Shown: positions 47,122-58,168 of the stretch, piece by piece
Layout: each line of letters begins with the position of its first letter
Position numbering within the stretch: position 1 is the first letter of the stretch
Origin: Elymus sibiricus
Taxonomy: Eukaryota > Streptophyta > Magnoliopsida > Poales > Poaceae
Length of the DNA: 64,000 bases
Assembly (NCBI GenBank): GCA_039707655.1
Contig: CM077665.1
Span: 85,251,954 to 85,315,953, forward strand
Reading direction: 5' to 3'
Notes under the pieces: generated by a model
The model's database searches: none
Told to the model about the DNA's origin: nothing
The model's input: the letters and a program-made list of their open reading frames with translations, nothing else
Translations under genes and position numbers: made by a program

Positions 47122-47262
47122 GTATCCGAGGTATAGCAATTAATAGATCCCCGGCAGGCCGATCGGGTCAATCCTGGAGCTAGTGTTACTGCGCGTGTGA
47201 CCGCGATAGCATGTGCATGGGACGTGTCTGATTATGTCTGCGTGTGCATGGTTCTCTTATTA
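47122..47262 (+). other. 3' flank of zinc-finger copy 2
   Basis: Alignable with 37452-37600 downstream of copy 1 and presumably 3' UTR. A Stowaway element interrupts the alignment at 47263. Confidence 0.45.
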
Positions 47263-47356
47263 CTTCCTACGTCCCAAAATAAGTGTCGACGATTTAGTAC
47301 AAAAATTATACTAGTTTAGTATAAAATTTGCGACACTTATTTTAAGACGGAGTGAG
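47263..47356. mobile_element. Short Stowaway MITE in the 3' flank of zinc-finger copy 2
   Basis: A 94-bp element with ends CTTCCTACGTCCCAAAATAA and the inverse TTATTTTAAGACGGAGTGAG, flanked by TA (47261-47262 and 47357-47358). Copy 1 has the empty site (CTTATTACATACTTATGG near 37597), so insertion followed the duplication. Confidence 0.9.
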
Positions 47357-47815
47357 TACATTTTAGTTTGCATGTCATGCATGGACGCCAACTGGCTGTG
47401 GTCGATGGTGAGGAACGTGCGTATATATATGTAGTATATAGCATTCCTGGTCATAATAAGTGCCTTTTCCATGTGAAGATATATATCCGATGGAGATGTG
47501 CTATTGTCATTTATATATTATTATTATTATGTTGTTGTTGTTTTATCAGTCGGAAAAATGTGTAAATGTTTGCTTAAGCACCTTATATAAATGATTTGTC
47601 GAACTCAGATGCCTCTTCGGTTCTTTTTTTTGGGATAAGCTAAGTTTTTTTTTCTATCTGCGACAAGAATAGCATCTTGCTAGAGATGTGATATACCGTG
47701 CGGCCGTGCCGCTTTATCTGGTAGTGTTATGAGATAAGGAGCATGTATATGTTTGAGCTTTGTTTCATTTCTATAGAAAAAAGGCAGATATGGCACCATA
47801 ATCATAGTAATTAAA

Positions 47816-47816
<1 letters not shown>

Positions 47817-47911
<95 letters not shown>
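47817..47911. repeat. (GA)n microsatellite
   Basis: About 95 bp of GA. Zinc-finger copy 1 has only AAAGACTAAAGAGGATGG at the homologous place (about 38040-38057), so the tract expanded in this copy. Confidence 0.95.
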
Positions 47912-47914
<3 letters not shown>

Positions 47915-48052
47915 GGAATTGTATTTTAGTGGAAATGCAGCTCTGAGCTCATTCCTTATGCGGCAAAATAAATTCTATTATTTGGTGTGGAAAAGCATTG
48001 AGAATAAACAAGAAGCCTTGGCCTCACGTTGTTGCAAACCAAAACCATTAAA

Positions 48053-48078
48053 CTTATATTATGGGACAGAGGGAGTAC
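48053..48078. mobile_element. Stowaway 3' end fragment
   Basis: TATTATGGGACAGAGGGAGTA is a typical Stowaway terminus followed by the TA target. No matching left end remains. Low certainty because it is so short. Confidence 0.45.
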
Positions 48079-48255
48079 TTTCAAACATAGAAACGCATAG
48101 ACCTAGATTGCCACAAGAATCATCATAAAAACAAGGCCAAATGATATCTCTTTCATATGCCACACCCCCTGTGTTAGATGAAAAAACATAATATTTTAGT
48201 TCCCTATAGAAAACATATCTCTCTGAATGCAAAATATTCTATATCTAAATAGTTA

Positions 48256-48690
48256 GAGCATCTACAGCCGGACATAGCAAATATGACCCCCTAAACGCCC
48301 GCGGACGCGCCCGGTCAGTGACCGGGCGTGTCCCCTATTTCTCCGTCCGCGCAGCCACACTCCTCATTTTCTTCCTCATATGTCCAGTCACTTGCACGTG
48401 ATTGGTGGAGAGGAAGAGAGAGAAAGAAAAGAATGAATAAAGAAAAAGAAAAGGTGGTCCGGGGTGGGGTCGCGTCCTATGTGGCGGACTGACCGGGCAC
48501 GTCCGCGAGCCCTCATATCCTCCCTATATTTGAGATGGATATGAGGGTTCGCGGACAGCCCGGGCGTATAGGGATGATATGAGGGATCCGGTTGGGTCAC
48601 TTTTTTCCTTCTCTCTCCTGTCCGGTCACTGACCGGGCGCGTCCGCGGGCGTATGAGGGGTCGTTTGAGGCGTCCGGGCTGTAGATGCTC
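48256..48690. mobile_element. Tourist-like MITE (PIF/Harbinger)
   Basis: Ends GAGCATCTACAGCC and GGCTGTAGATGCTC are perfect inverted repeats, flanked by TTA target duplications (48253-48255 and 48691-48693). The 435-bp interior has further inverted similarity (CCCGCGGACGCGCCCGGTCA against its inverse near 48630). It is non-coding. Confidence 0.92.
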
Positions 48691-48761
48691 TTAGTACCTA
48701 CTAATTCTCTCCAATTCTACGTCACCGCAAATAGCAACATGTTAAACGAAAGTCCTATTCT

Positions 48762-49135
48762 ACTCCCGAGCTCAAATGCTCCCTCGTGAACAGTAAAATC
48801 GAAAAAAAAATAGTAAAAAAATTCAAAAAATTCTGAACATTTTTTGTGATAAACTTTAACAAATGTTTTACATGCGTACCAAAATTCAGCACGAAATAAC
48901 ATTCGTGGAAGTCGCGGCGAAAAAAAACAAAATCAACAGTTCAAAATGTATTCAAAACTAGCATTTTTGGAGCATCGATTTTTTTTTTGTCACGACTTCC
49001 ACAAATGTTATTGCGAGCTGAAATTTTGCAAGCATACAAAACATTTATCAAAGTTCACCACGAAAAATATCACAATTTTTTTACTATTTTTATTTGATTT
49101 TACTGTTCATGAGGGAGCATATGAGATCAGGAGCA
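48762..49135. mobile_element. Foldback MITE with long inverted arms
   Basis: The left arm starts ACTCCCGAGCTCAAATGC and continues CTCCCTCGTGAACAGTAAAA. The right arm is its inverse (TTTTACTGTTCATGAGGGAG, then CATATGAGATCAGGAG). Deeper arms also pair (GTGGAAGTCG with CGACTTCCAC). The homologous place downstream of zinc-finger copy 1 (near 38604-38625) lacks it. The superfamily is uncertain. Confidence 0.8.
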
Positions 49136-50323
49136 AAAACTCCATGTCCCACGTTCAATCCATCTCCATCTGTCAATTGTAACATAAGGTGAGAGCTACC
49201 AATGTCCTATTTTCCCTTTTAGTGACTATTCTATAACCAATTTCATATTCTTTCCTTTAATGTCTGTCCTTGCACCTTCCCATCATCACAATACGTTTAT
49301 CTTCTTTCCTTCCTCCTCGTGCCCCATATCTCCTTCAAATTTATGCCCAGCTAACCAGGCCAATGCTCAGGCCAGCTAGGCTCGGATGCCAGAGTGGCGT
49401 TAAAGTGATAGCTTGCGGAGCACAACGGGATACTACAGAGGAGACTATTTCTTCAAACGAAAAAGCAAGAAAAGGTAACAAATGAGAGGAATAGATTGAA
49501 AAGAAAAGGAAAATGCTCCTGGACAGGCCGAACGCAGCAAGCAGGAGCTCTAGGTCGTGACCATGGGGTGAGTGATGTGGGCCTTGATGCCATAGTCGGC
49601 ACCTCGAGCGCGGGGGCGCAACCATGGCGTAAGTTGCCTAAGAGGTCCAAGGGCGCCCTCGATGGTGGCATCGGGCTCTGGTATGGCGAGGGTGTTTGTC
49701 GGTGTCCTTTTCTTTTACTATTGGTTCAATGAAATATTAATCTCTGTTGGACGGCGTACAATTGAAGTAAGAAGAAGTCTAATATGATTTCCAATATACT
49801 TTTTTTCTGGTTGTACTACTGTCTCTCCTGCTATTGTTTTTCTTAACATTTATGAGATCTAAAATGCCATTTGGGTGCCTTTTTTTTGTAAGTTGCCTTT
49901 ATACGCACATGGAATGTTTTCTTTGGGTCATTAATTCAGAATATCTTGAGGTATTGCCAAACAAGGTCGTTGCAAACACAGATATTAAGGAATTCATACA
50001 AAGTGCAAGCTAGGTAAGCAAAATGTTTTGTTAACAATGTATCAATATGCAAGGAAAGTCCCATGCGCATACATCAGGACTCAGGAGGTTCACTAAAGCA
50101 TACCATCAACTTCAGCTCTATACGTTCTGTTAGCAAAAAGAAATCACCATAGGCCGTCGGATTAATGGCGGACAAAGGGTAAGAAAAGTCTTGACACAGG
50201 TCAATCCCAGTTAGCTCGAGACCTTAACGAATCCATAAAAAAAAGTTATAACTGTGAGGGGTGAAGCCAGAGTCTAATCACGAGGGGGATGAAGAATACA
50301 TACAATGGTCATATTGTTAAAGG
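49136..50323. other. Unassigned intergenic sequence
   Basis: The first 70 bp align with the flank of zinc-finger copy 1. After that I see no gene, repeat unit or transposon end. Frames near 49453-49732 lie on both strands and have no domain. Confidence 0.25.
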
Positions 50324-50333
50324 AAACGAGAAT

Positions 50334-50484
50334 CAGCGAACCAACCTGTAGTTGGATGGTTAGAGGGCTATGGTATCCTTAGCCCACGAGGGTTCAAGTC
50401 CTGGTGCTCGCATTTATTTCTGGATTTATTTCAGAATTTAAGTATATGCGCGTGTATATGAGCACTTGCGTCTTCTGTGTAAAA
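50334..50484 (+). mobile_element. Au SINE, internally deleted
   Basis: The tRNA-derived head carries an A box region TAGTTGGATGGTTAGAGGG and a B box GGGTTCAAGTCCTGG, followed by TGCTCGCATTTATTTCTGG and the tail GCGTGTATATGAGCACTTGC. This is the Au SINE of Triticeae. The middle part between TTATTTCAGAATTT and TATATGCGCG is missing. Flanked by a 10-bp target duplication AAACGAGAAT (50324-50333 and 50485-50494). It is not a functional tRNA gene. Confidence 0.9.
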
Positions 50485-51141
50485 AAACGAGAATTCCATT
50501 GCTGTCGATTAGAGGGCCTGGGGTTAGTTAACTAGAGGATTAGAGGGCGTTTAGCCTCAAACCGCACGAGTGGGGTTAGTTAACTAGAGTCCATGGCCTG
50601 CCCAACATATAGCAAACACAATGTAAGTTTCAGAGTAAACGAGGTCATGTGAGTAAAAAGAGTTGGCCTTTCTTTGTACCGGTCCGTCCAACTTTTGTTG
50701 CGTAGCTCCGCCACTGCAGAGGCGCCCCGCACTGCACCGCACCGCGCGCGTTGGGTTAATTAGCCGGGGCGGTTTGTCTCACACCGCACTCGTTGGTTAG
50801 TTAACCAGGGACCGATGACCAGCGCTGCACCGCGCAGCGCCGCACCGCACCGCGCGCTCGCGGGCGGCATGCAGGGACGGACGGATGAGGGAGCCGGTGG
50901 GTTCTGTCCTGTTGCCGAACTGAAAGCCAAGTGACACCACGGCCAGATAGATGGAGGGACGTAATGCAGATCAATGGCGAGGATGTCCATTAGTGCTTTA
51001 AGAAAAGTAGGGAGGTTGGCTGGCTTGTTGGATTAGATAAGCAGGTTTTGGATTGGGGTGAGTCGGTTGGTTGGTAGGTATAGATTGTTTTGAATTATGA
51101 TCGATTGTGGAGTGTGTGTTTGTGGTGTCCCTGTTTCTAGT

Positions 51142-51610
51142 GCAATCGTATAGCACTTGTTTGTATCCACACACACACACACAAAAAGTGTATTTACATG
51201 CCGATCCATCAGCCAGTAGTAAAATAATTTTATTTTTATTTTTTAAAGGAAGTTTTTCTTTAGTTTTTAGTGCAACTGTATAGCACTTAGGTCCTGTTTG
51301 TTTGGGCTTTTGCTTCTGCTTTTACAGCTTTTCCACTTTTGCCAAAAAGCCATAAAAGTACCTAAATAGGTGTTTTTGAAGCTTTATGGCTTTTGATGAA
51401 TCAATATAACAATATTTAGCTCCAAAAGTCATAAAAGCTTCAAAAGCACCTATTTAGGAGTTTTTATGGCTTCTTGGCCAAAGTGGAGAAGTTGCAAAAG
51501 CAGAAGCAAAAGCCCAAACAAACAGGGCCTTAGTATCCACACACACAAAAAAAAGTGTATTTACATGCCGATCCATCAGCCAGTAGTAAAATAATTTTAA
51601 TTTCTTTAAA
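51142..51610 (+). repeat. Direct tandem duplication of about 100 bp inside block B
   Basis: The segment with TAGTGCAATCGTATAGCACTT, ATCCACACACACACA and GATCCATCAGCCAGTAGTAA occurs at about 51142-51230 and again at about 51265-51600. The second copy is split by the MITE. Block A has a single version (about 19972-20090). Confidence 0.75.
51290..51529. mobile_element. Tourist-like foldback MITE with TTA target duplication
   Basis: A 240-bp element whose ends GGTCCTGTTTGTTTGGGC and GCCCAAACAAACAGGGCC are inverted repeats, extending inward (CTTTTGCTTCTGCTTTT against its inverse). Flanking TTA at 51287-51289 and 51530-51532. Almost the whole element folds into a hairpin. Confidence 0.92.
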
Positions 51611-51834
51611 GGTTTATGTTTGCAATGCAGATATTGTTTGAAATTTTTTCATGAAAAACGGACCCTAATAAGAAGGGATTGTGCCCTCTATGTGTTTCTG
51701 GAGCAAATGAGTATGCACTCTCAGGGTCTATCGCGAGGGAATACATCATTCCTGAGAAAAACTGCTCCCAGCGAACGCTCGAAGGGCCCTCCCATGCACA
51801 CAACAACCCCTCTCCTCCTCCTCAACACATCCTC

Positions 51835-52215
51835 TTTTGCCATGCTATCAGAGTGAAATTGCCATGCCACGACAATGTCATCAGGAGAAATTGCCATATT
51901 GTCATGTGTGCAAAGATTACCATGCTGCAACATGGAAGGACTGTTGTGCTCATTATTCAGACATTCAGTAATTGTCATGCTAGAAAGAAACATGATTGCC
52001 ATGCTACAAAAGGAGAATTGACATCCTATAGCAGAAGAAAGATTCCACAAAATGTCCATGATTTGTCATGGTACAACAGGGAGAATTTCCATGCTATGGC
52101 ATGGAGAATTGGCATGCTGCAACAGAGATATTGTCATGCTGTGTTTAGGAATTTGCCATGTTGCATTAGAAGACAACGCCATGCTACACATAGAAATTGC
52201 CATGGTTATAAAAAA
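51835..52215. repeat. TTGCCATG degenerate array in block B
   Basis: Counterpart of 20370-20665. The motif (T/A)TTG(C/T)CATG(C/T)T recurs a dozen or so times with spacers containing GCAACA and GGAGAAT. It is non-coding. Confidence 0.6.
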
Positions 52216-54029
52216 AAGAATGTCACTGTTCAAAAAAAATAGCATCATTCGCTGGAAGGGGAGGGGGTGTCTAGAGAAAATGTTTGCATCGCTTTTCTTC
52301 GTTCGCTAGGGAGGGTGATGGAGCAAATAGGTGGCCCATGAGAATTGCCAACTGTCAGCTGAGATTCATGCAAAGAGATCGAACGTGCCACAAGGCGTTC
52401 CATGGAAAAATTGTTCCCAAAGAATGCCACTTCTATAAGGTTCCCGTAAAAACAGTCCAGTTTCTATGTTGGAAATATATAACATGCCATGATGAGGAGT
52501 TGCGCAATCCATTAACCATGTTGCAGAAAAACATGAGCTACCTCCCGACACTCTCGAGCGACTTCATAGACACCGCCACCCCAAACAACTCAACCCCTCT
52601 GCCGCTGCAGGAGGTTGAATTTTAGCGAACGACGACATATGATTCCAACATAGCTACCGTCACCTGCCCTTCCCAACACCTATCACCTAACCACCCCGCC
52701 CCCTTGTCGTTTATCACCGGGCAACATTATTTATGGTGTCCCTCCTGCACAGCTCCCCGTGCCTTGAAGGCGGTGGTTCTAGGTTTCTTCCTTTCGGTGC
52801 TCAGTGCATATATACCTTATGCAGCATGTACCAGCTCGCCCGCCTACATCCGATGCACAAAGGTATCATCCTTTTCCTTGTCGGTGGTGAGGACGCATTG
52901 GATTAATGTCGATCGCGTCCTGATAGGTAGTCTATGGATGCATTTATCACCAGCCTCATGTTCTGCTCTAACCGTGGCTGGTATGTTGTGGTGTCGGGTG
53001 CGTTTTGAGAGAAATGCCAACTCGGATCTAGTGTTTGAGCTGACCACGACAACTTTAATGCATCATTTACCTTGATGGAAGCATGGTCGTAGAGTTGTAG
53101 ATATGTTCCTAGCGTCCACGCAACCAACACCTTGTTGCTGCTCACTACGGGAAGCGCAAAACCTTGCTCAACTCATTGTGTGATGGGTATGGTTCCTGGC
53201 GAAAGCCTTGCAATGGCGGCACCCATGGGCGTCACTCCCTTTATTGAAGGAGTCGTAATGGAACATCCCTTACCTTTGACATGGGTCTTCTCACTCTGCT
53301 AGTGGTGACAATAGTGGTCTAGCCTTAGGCATCATCGCGCTGACATTCATCTACTCTAGCCTTTTGGTGGTGCCCTCAATGTCGACTCCCCGGTGTTGTT
53401 CATGCTCAAGTCCCTCCCACGATAGTCCATGTGTTGTGAGCGTTGGGTTGTCAGTGTTGTCTCAGTCGATCTTTGCTCTTTGATAGTGCAAACCGCTCAC
53501 TCGAATTTCCAAATTGCTCTAGTTGTCCTCGTGGTGGAGCTTGCAGTCAAGGACCGTGTTCATCAGTGGCCTCACAACTGCAAGGCTCCAATACCATGCC
53601 TCTTGTGGCGGAGTTTTGTGGTCAATGATGATGAGACTCGTTAATTGTATTTGTTCTAGTATCACACTGTATGGATAAATGACAAGTATGTAGGTGTTGT
53701 TGAGGTATAAACCGCCAGATCTTAGTATTGTGATGCCCTTTCGATGGTGCTAGTGGCACTCCTCCATGGTGATGGTTGTTGTGTATGCTTACTAGGTTGT
53801 GCTTTGTCATGTCACTCACTTTTCTCTTTTCTTTTTCTTCTCCGTTGTAATCTTTCAATGCTGGCATTATATGGTCATGGGCTATGTATCCTGACTAATG
53901 ACTTCCTGTATAGGATGTTATGATGTCAAGAACTTGATCTTGTAACCTTCCTTTTTTGAATACATTTAGATGGGGAGTCTTTCCTCGGCAGCACAGCTTA
54001 AAATGCAACTTTAGTCTAGGAATTCCCAG

Positions 54030-54082
54030 ACTTTGTGTGTGCGTGCGTGCATGCGCGCGCGCGCGTGTGTGTGTGTGTGTGA
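54030..54082. repeat. Alternating purine-pyrimidine tract (TG/CG)n
   Basis: GTGTGTGCGTGCGTGCATGC followed by (GC)n and (GT)n, about 50 bp, just left of the Angela LTR. The counterpart in block A near 26635 has no such tract. Confidence 0.8.
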
Positions 54083-54105
54083 TAACAAGGAAATTACCTT
54101 GACCA

Positions 54106-55842
54106 TGTTGGGGAACGTTGCATGGGAAACAAAAATTTTCCTACACACACGCAAGATCTATCCATGGTGATCAGCATCTACGAGAGGGAGAGTGGATCTA
54201 CATACCCTTGTAGATCGCTAAGAGGGAAGTGTTAAGAAACGCGGTTGATGTAGTCGAATGTCTTCGCGATCCAAATCGCAAGCCATCCTGCGATCCAATC
54301 ACGACCCGTCCCGATCTAGCGCCGAACGGACGGCACCTCCGCGTTCAGCACACGTACAGCTCGATGACGATCTCCGCCTTCTTGATCCAGCAAGAGGGGG
54401 CGGAGAGGTAGATGAGTTCTCCGGCAACACGACGGCGTGGTGGCGGTGGTGGTGGTGCTATCCTGGCAGGGCTACGCCTAGCGCTACCGAAACCGCGAAC
54501 GGAGGAGAAAACGATCTAGGGAGAGAGAGGGGCGCCAAGGGCTTTTTGTGTGCTCTTGGATATCAGCCCCTCCAAGCCCTAGGGGGAGGAGTTGGACTCC
54601 TAGTCCAATTCCCTCCCTTTTCCATAAACAGGTGGACTTTCCACCTCTCCCAAGCCACATGGGCCTTAAGGGACTTGTGCGCCTGGCCCAATAAGGCCAG
54701 GGCACCTCCCCTCAGCCCATGCAAACCCTTGGGACATGGTGGAACCCTTGGTGGACTTACGGACTCCTCCGGAAGTTTCCGAAACCTTCTAGAAGCTTCC
54801 CGGTACAATACCGGAAAAACCCGAAACTTTTCCGGTCGCCAAAATATGACTTCCCATATATAAATCTTTACCTCCGGACCATTCTGGAGTTCCTCGTGAC
54901 GTCCGGGATCTCATCCGGGACTCTGAACAACCTTCAGTCACCAACATACATAACTCAATAATATCGAAACGTCACCGAACGTTAAGTGTGCAGACCCTAC
55001 GGGTTCGAGAACTATGTAGACATGACCGAGACACCTCTACGGTCAATAACCAATAGCGGGACCTGGATGCCCATATTGGTTCCTACATATTCTACGAAGA
55101 TCTTTATCGGTTGAACCTCTATGTCAAGGATGTAGTTAATCCCGTACGATGTTCCCTTTGTTCATCGGTATGTTACTTGCCCGAGATTCGATCGTCGGTA
55201 TCTCCATACCTAGTTCAATCTCGTTACTGGCAAGTCTCTTTACTCGTTCCGTAATACAAGATCCCGTGGCTAACACTTTAGTCACTTTGCTTGCAAGGCT
55301 CATTGTGATGTTGTATTACCGAGTGGGCCCTGAGATACCTCTCCGTCACACGGAGTAACAAATCCCGGTCTTGAACCATGCCAACTCAACAGACACCCTC
55401 GGAGATACCCGTAGAGCATCTTTATAGTCACCCAGTTACGTTGTGACGTTTGATACACACAAGGTACTCCTCCGGTGTCAGCGAGTTACATGATCTCATG
55501 GTCATAGGAACACATACTTGACATGCAGAAAACAATAGCAATAAACTGACACGATCATATGCTACGTTCATAGTTTGGGTCTTGTCCATCACATCATTCT
55601 CCTAATGATGTGATCCCGTTATCAAATGACAACTCATGTCTATGGCTAGGAAACCTTGACCATCTTTGATCAACGAGCTAGTCTAGTAGAGGCTCACTAG
55701 GGACATAGTGTTGTCTATGTATCCACACATGTATCTGAGTTTCCGATCAATACAATTCTAGCATGGATAATAAACAATTATCATGAACAAGGAAATATGA
55801 TAATAACTAATTTATTATTGCCTCTAGGGCATATTTCCAACA
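54106..55842 (-). mobile_element. 3' LTR of an Angela/WIS/BARE-1-type Copia element
   Basis: On the minus strand the LTR begins TGTTGGAAATATGCCCTAG at 55842 and ends GTTCCCCAACA at 54106. Its length of 1,737 bp agrees with the usual Angela/WIS LTR of about 1.7-1.8 kb. The polypurine tract adjoins at the right, so this is the 3' LTR. It sits at the end of block B after GACCA (54101-54105). Frames inside it (for example 54258-54863) are not genes. Confidence 0.93.
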
Positions 55843-55854
55843 GTCTCCCACTTG
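55843..55854 (-). other. Polypurine tract of the Angela-type element
   Basis: The minus strand reads AAGTGGGAGAC directly before the LTR start, the standard plus-strand primer of this family. Confidence 0.85.
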
Positions 55855-58168
55855 CACTAGAGTCAATAATCTAGTTCACATCACCATGTGATTAACACCC
55901 AATGAGTTCTGGGGTTTTATCATGTTTTGCTTGTGAGAGAGGTTTTTAGTCAACGGGTCTGCAATATTCAGATCCGTGTGCACTTTGCAAATATTATGTC
56001 ATATTGTAGATGTTGCTACCATGCTCCACTTGGAGCTATTCCAAATGGTGCTCCACTATACGTATCCGGATTGCTACTCAGAGTCATCCGGATTGGTGTC
56101 AAAGCTTGCATCGGCGTAACCCTTTACGACGAACTCTTTATCACCTCCATAATCGAGAAGCATTTCCTTAGTCCTCTAGTTACTAAGGATAATTTTGACC
56201 GCTGTCCAGTGATCCACTCCTGGACGACTCTTGTACCCCTTGACAGACACATGGCAAGGCACACACCAGGTGCGGTACACATCATGGCATACTATATAGA
56301 GCCTATGGATAAGGCATATGGGACGACCTTCGTCCTTTCTCTTTCTTTTGCCGTGGTCGAGCTTTGAGTCTCACTCAACTCCACACCTTACAAATCAGGC
56401 AAGAACTGTTTCTTTGACTGATCCATTTTGAACTCTTTCAAAATCTTGTTAAGGTATGTACTCGTTGAATGTCTTATCAAGCGTCTTGATTTATCTCTAT
56501 AGATCTTGATGCCCAATATCTAAGTAGCCTTTTATCCAGGTCTTCTTTTGAAAAAAATCTTTCAAACAACCTTTTATGCTTTCCAGAAATTTCTACATCA
56601 TTCCCGATCAACAATATGTCAACCACATATACTTATCAGAAATTCTATAGTGCTCCCACTCACTTTCTTGTAAATACAATTTTCTTATAAACTTTGTATA
56701 AACCCAAAAGCTTTGATCACCTCATCAAAGTGTATATTCCAACTCCGAGATGCTCGCTCCAGCCCATAGAAGGATTGCTGGAGCTTGCACACCTTTTAGC
56801 ATCCTTAGGACTGACAAAACCTTCTGGTTGTATCACATACAACCTTTCCTCAAGGAAACCGTTAAGGAAACGATGTTTTGACATCCATCTGCCAGATTTC
56901 ATATCAAAAAATGCAGCAACTGCTAACATAATTCCAACAGACATTAGCATCGCTATGGGTGAGAAAGTCTCATCGTAGTCAAATCCTTGAACTTGTCGGA
57001 AACTACTTTGCGACAAGTCAAGCTTTATAAATGGAGACATTCACCATCAGCGTCTGTCTTCTTCTTAAAGATCCATTTGTACTTTACGGCCTGCCGTTCA
57101 TCGAGCAAGTCTACCGAAGTCTATACTTGGTTTTCGTACATGGATCCTATCTCGGATTTCATGGCTCGTAGCCATTTGTTGGAATCCGGGCCCACCATCG
57201 CTTCTTCATAGCTCGTAGGTTCAATGTTGTCTAACAACATGACCTCCAAGACAGGATTGACGTACCACTCAGAGGCGGTATGAGTTCTTGTCGGCCTATG
57301 AGGTTTGGCAGTAACTTGATCCGAAGTGTCATGATCATCATCATTAACTTCCTCTTCATTCAGTGTAGGCGCCACAGAAACATCTTTCTGCGTTGTGCTA
57401 CCATCCAACTGAAGTGACGGTTCAATAACCTCATCAAATTCTACCTTCCTCCCACTCAATTCTTTCGAGAGAAACTCTTTCTCGAGAAATGACCCGTTTT
57501 TAGCAAAAAACACTTTGCCCTTGGATCTGAGATAGAAGGTATACCCAACTGTTTCCTTAGGGTATCTTATGAAGATGCACCTTTCCGCTTTGGGTTCGAG
57601 CTTATCAGACATAAGTGTCGCATTCCCAAACTCCGAGAAATGACAGCTTAGGTTTCTGCCAAACCAAAATTCATACGGTGTCATCTCAACGGACTTAGAT
57701 GGTGCCCTATTTAAAGTGAATGTATTTGTCTCTAATGCATAACCCCAAAACGATAGTGTAAACGATAAGAGACATCATAGTACGCACCATATCCAATAGA
57801 GCACGACTACGACGTTCAGACACACCATCACACTATGGTGTTCCAGGTGGCGTGAGTTGTGAAACAATTTCCACATTGTCTTAAGTTGCATACCAAACTC
57901 GTAACTCAGATATTTACCTCCACGATCATATCGTAGACATTTTATCTTCTTGTCACGATGATCTTCAACTTCACTCTGAAATTGCTTGAAATTTTTCAAA
58001 TGTTTCAGACTTGTGTTTCATTAAGTAAATATACCTATATCTACTCAAATCATCAGTGAAGGTAAGAAAATAACGATATCCACCGCACGCTTCAACACTC
58101 ATTGGACCGCATACATCAACATGTATCATTTCCAACAAGTCACTTGCCCGCTCCATGAAAGCACAACA
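55855..58168 (-). pseudogene. Angela-type Copia pol remnant (integrase, reverse transcriptase)
   Basis: In element order: integrase core start at 58156-57971 (IHVDVCGPMSVEACGGYRYF), more integrase at 57999-57775, integrase C-terminal region and linker at 57684-57121 (MTPYEFWFGR, IRYPKETVGYTFYLRS, then an acidic linker and WLRAMKSEIGSMYENQV), and reverse transcriptase at 57040-56717 (QGFDYDETFSPIAMLMSVGI). Pieces lie in different frames, so the element is inactive. The RNase H region towards 55860 is degraded. The 5' part is cut off at 58168 by another LTR. Confidence 0.88.

Larger units (their letters stand above)
50520..54105. repeat. Block B (paralogue of block A, without the LINE)
   Basis: Colinear with 19400-21528 plus 25744-26690. 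It keeps the uninterrupted sequence AAGCGCAAAACCTTGCTC at about 53151-53168 where block A has the LINE, and has its own insert, a Tourist-like MITE at 51290. Corresponding frames (for example 52704-53075 and 21094-21441) share some residues but match no family I know. It ends at the Angela LTR. Confidence 0.65.

Noticed and set aside
50340..50415. tRNA-like sequence with A and B boxes
   Set aside because: It continues into the Au SINE body and tail with a target duplication, so it is a SINE head and not a tRNA gene.
54258..54863. Open frame of 201 codons (plus)
   Set aside because: Lies inside the Angela-type LTR on the antisense strand; LTRs of this family have such frames without coding role.
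56717..56978. Plus-strand frames at 55927-56367 and 56694-56978
   Set aside because: Antisense of the decayed Copia reverse transcriptase/RNase H region.
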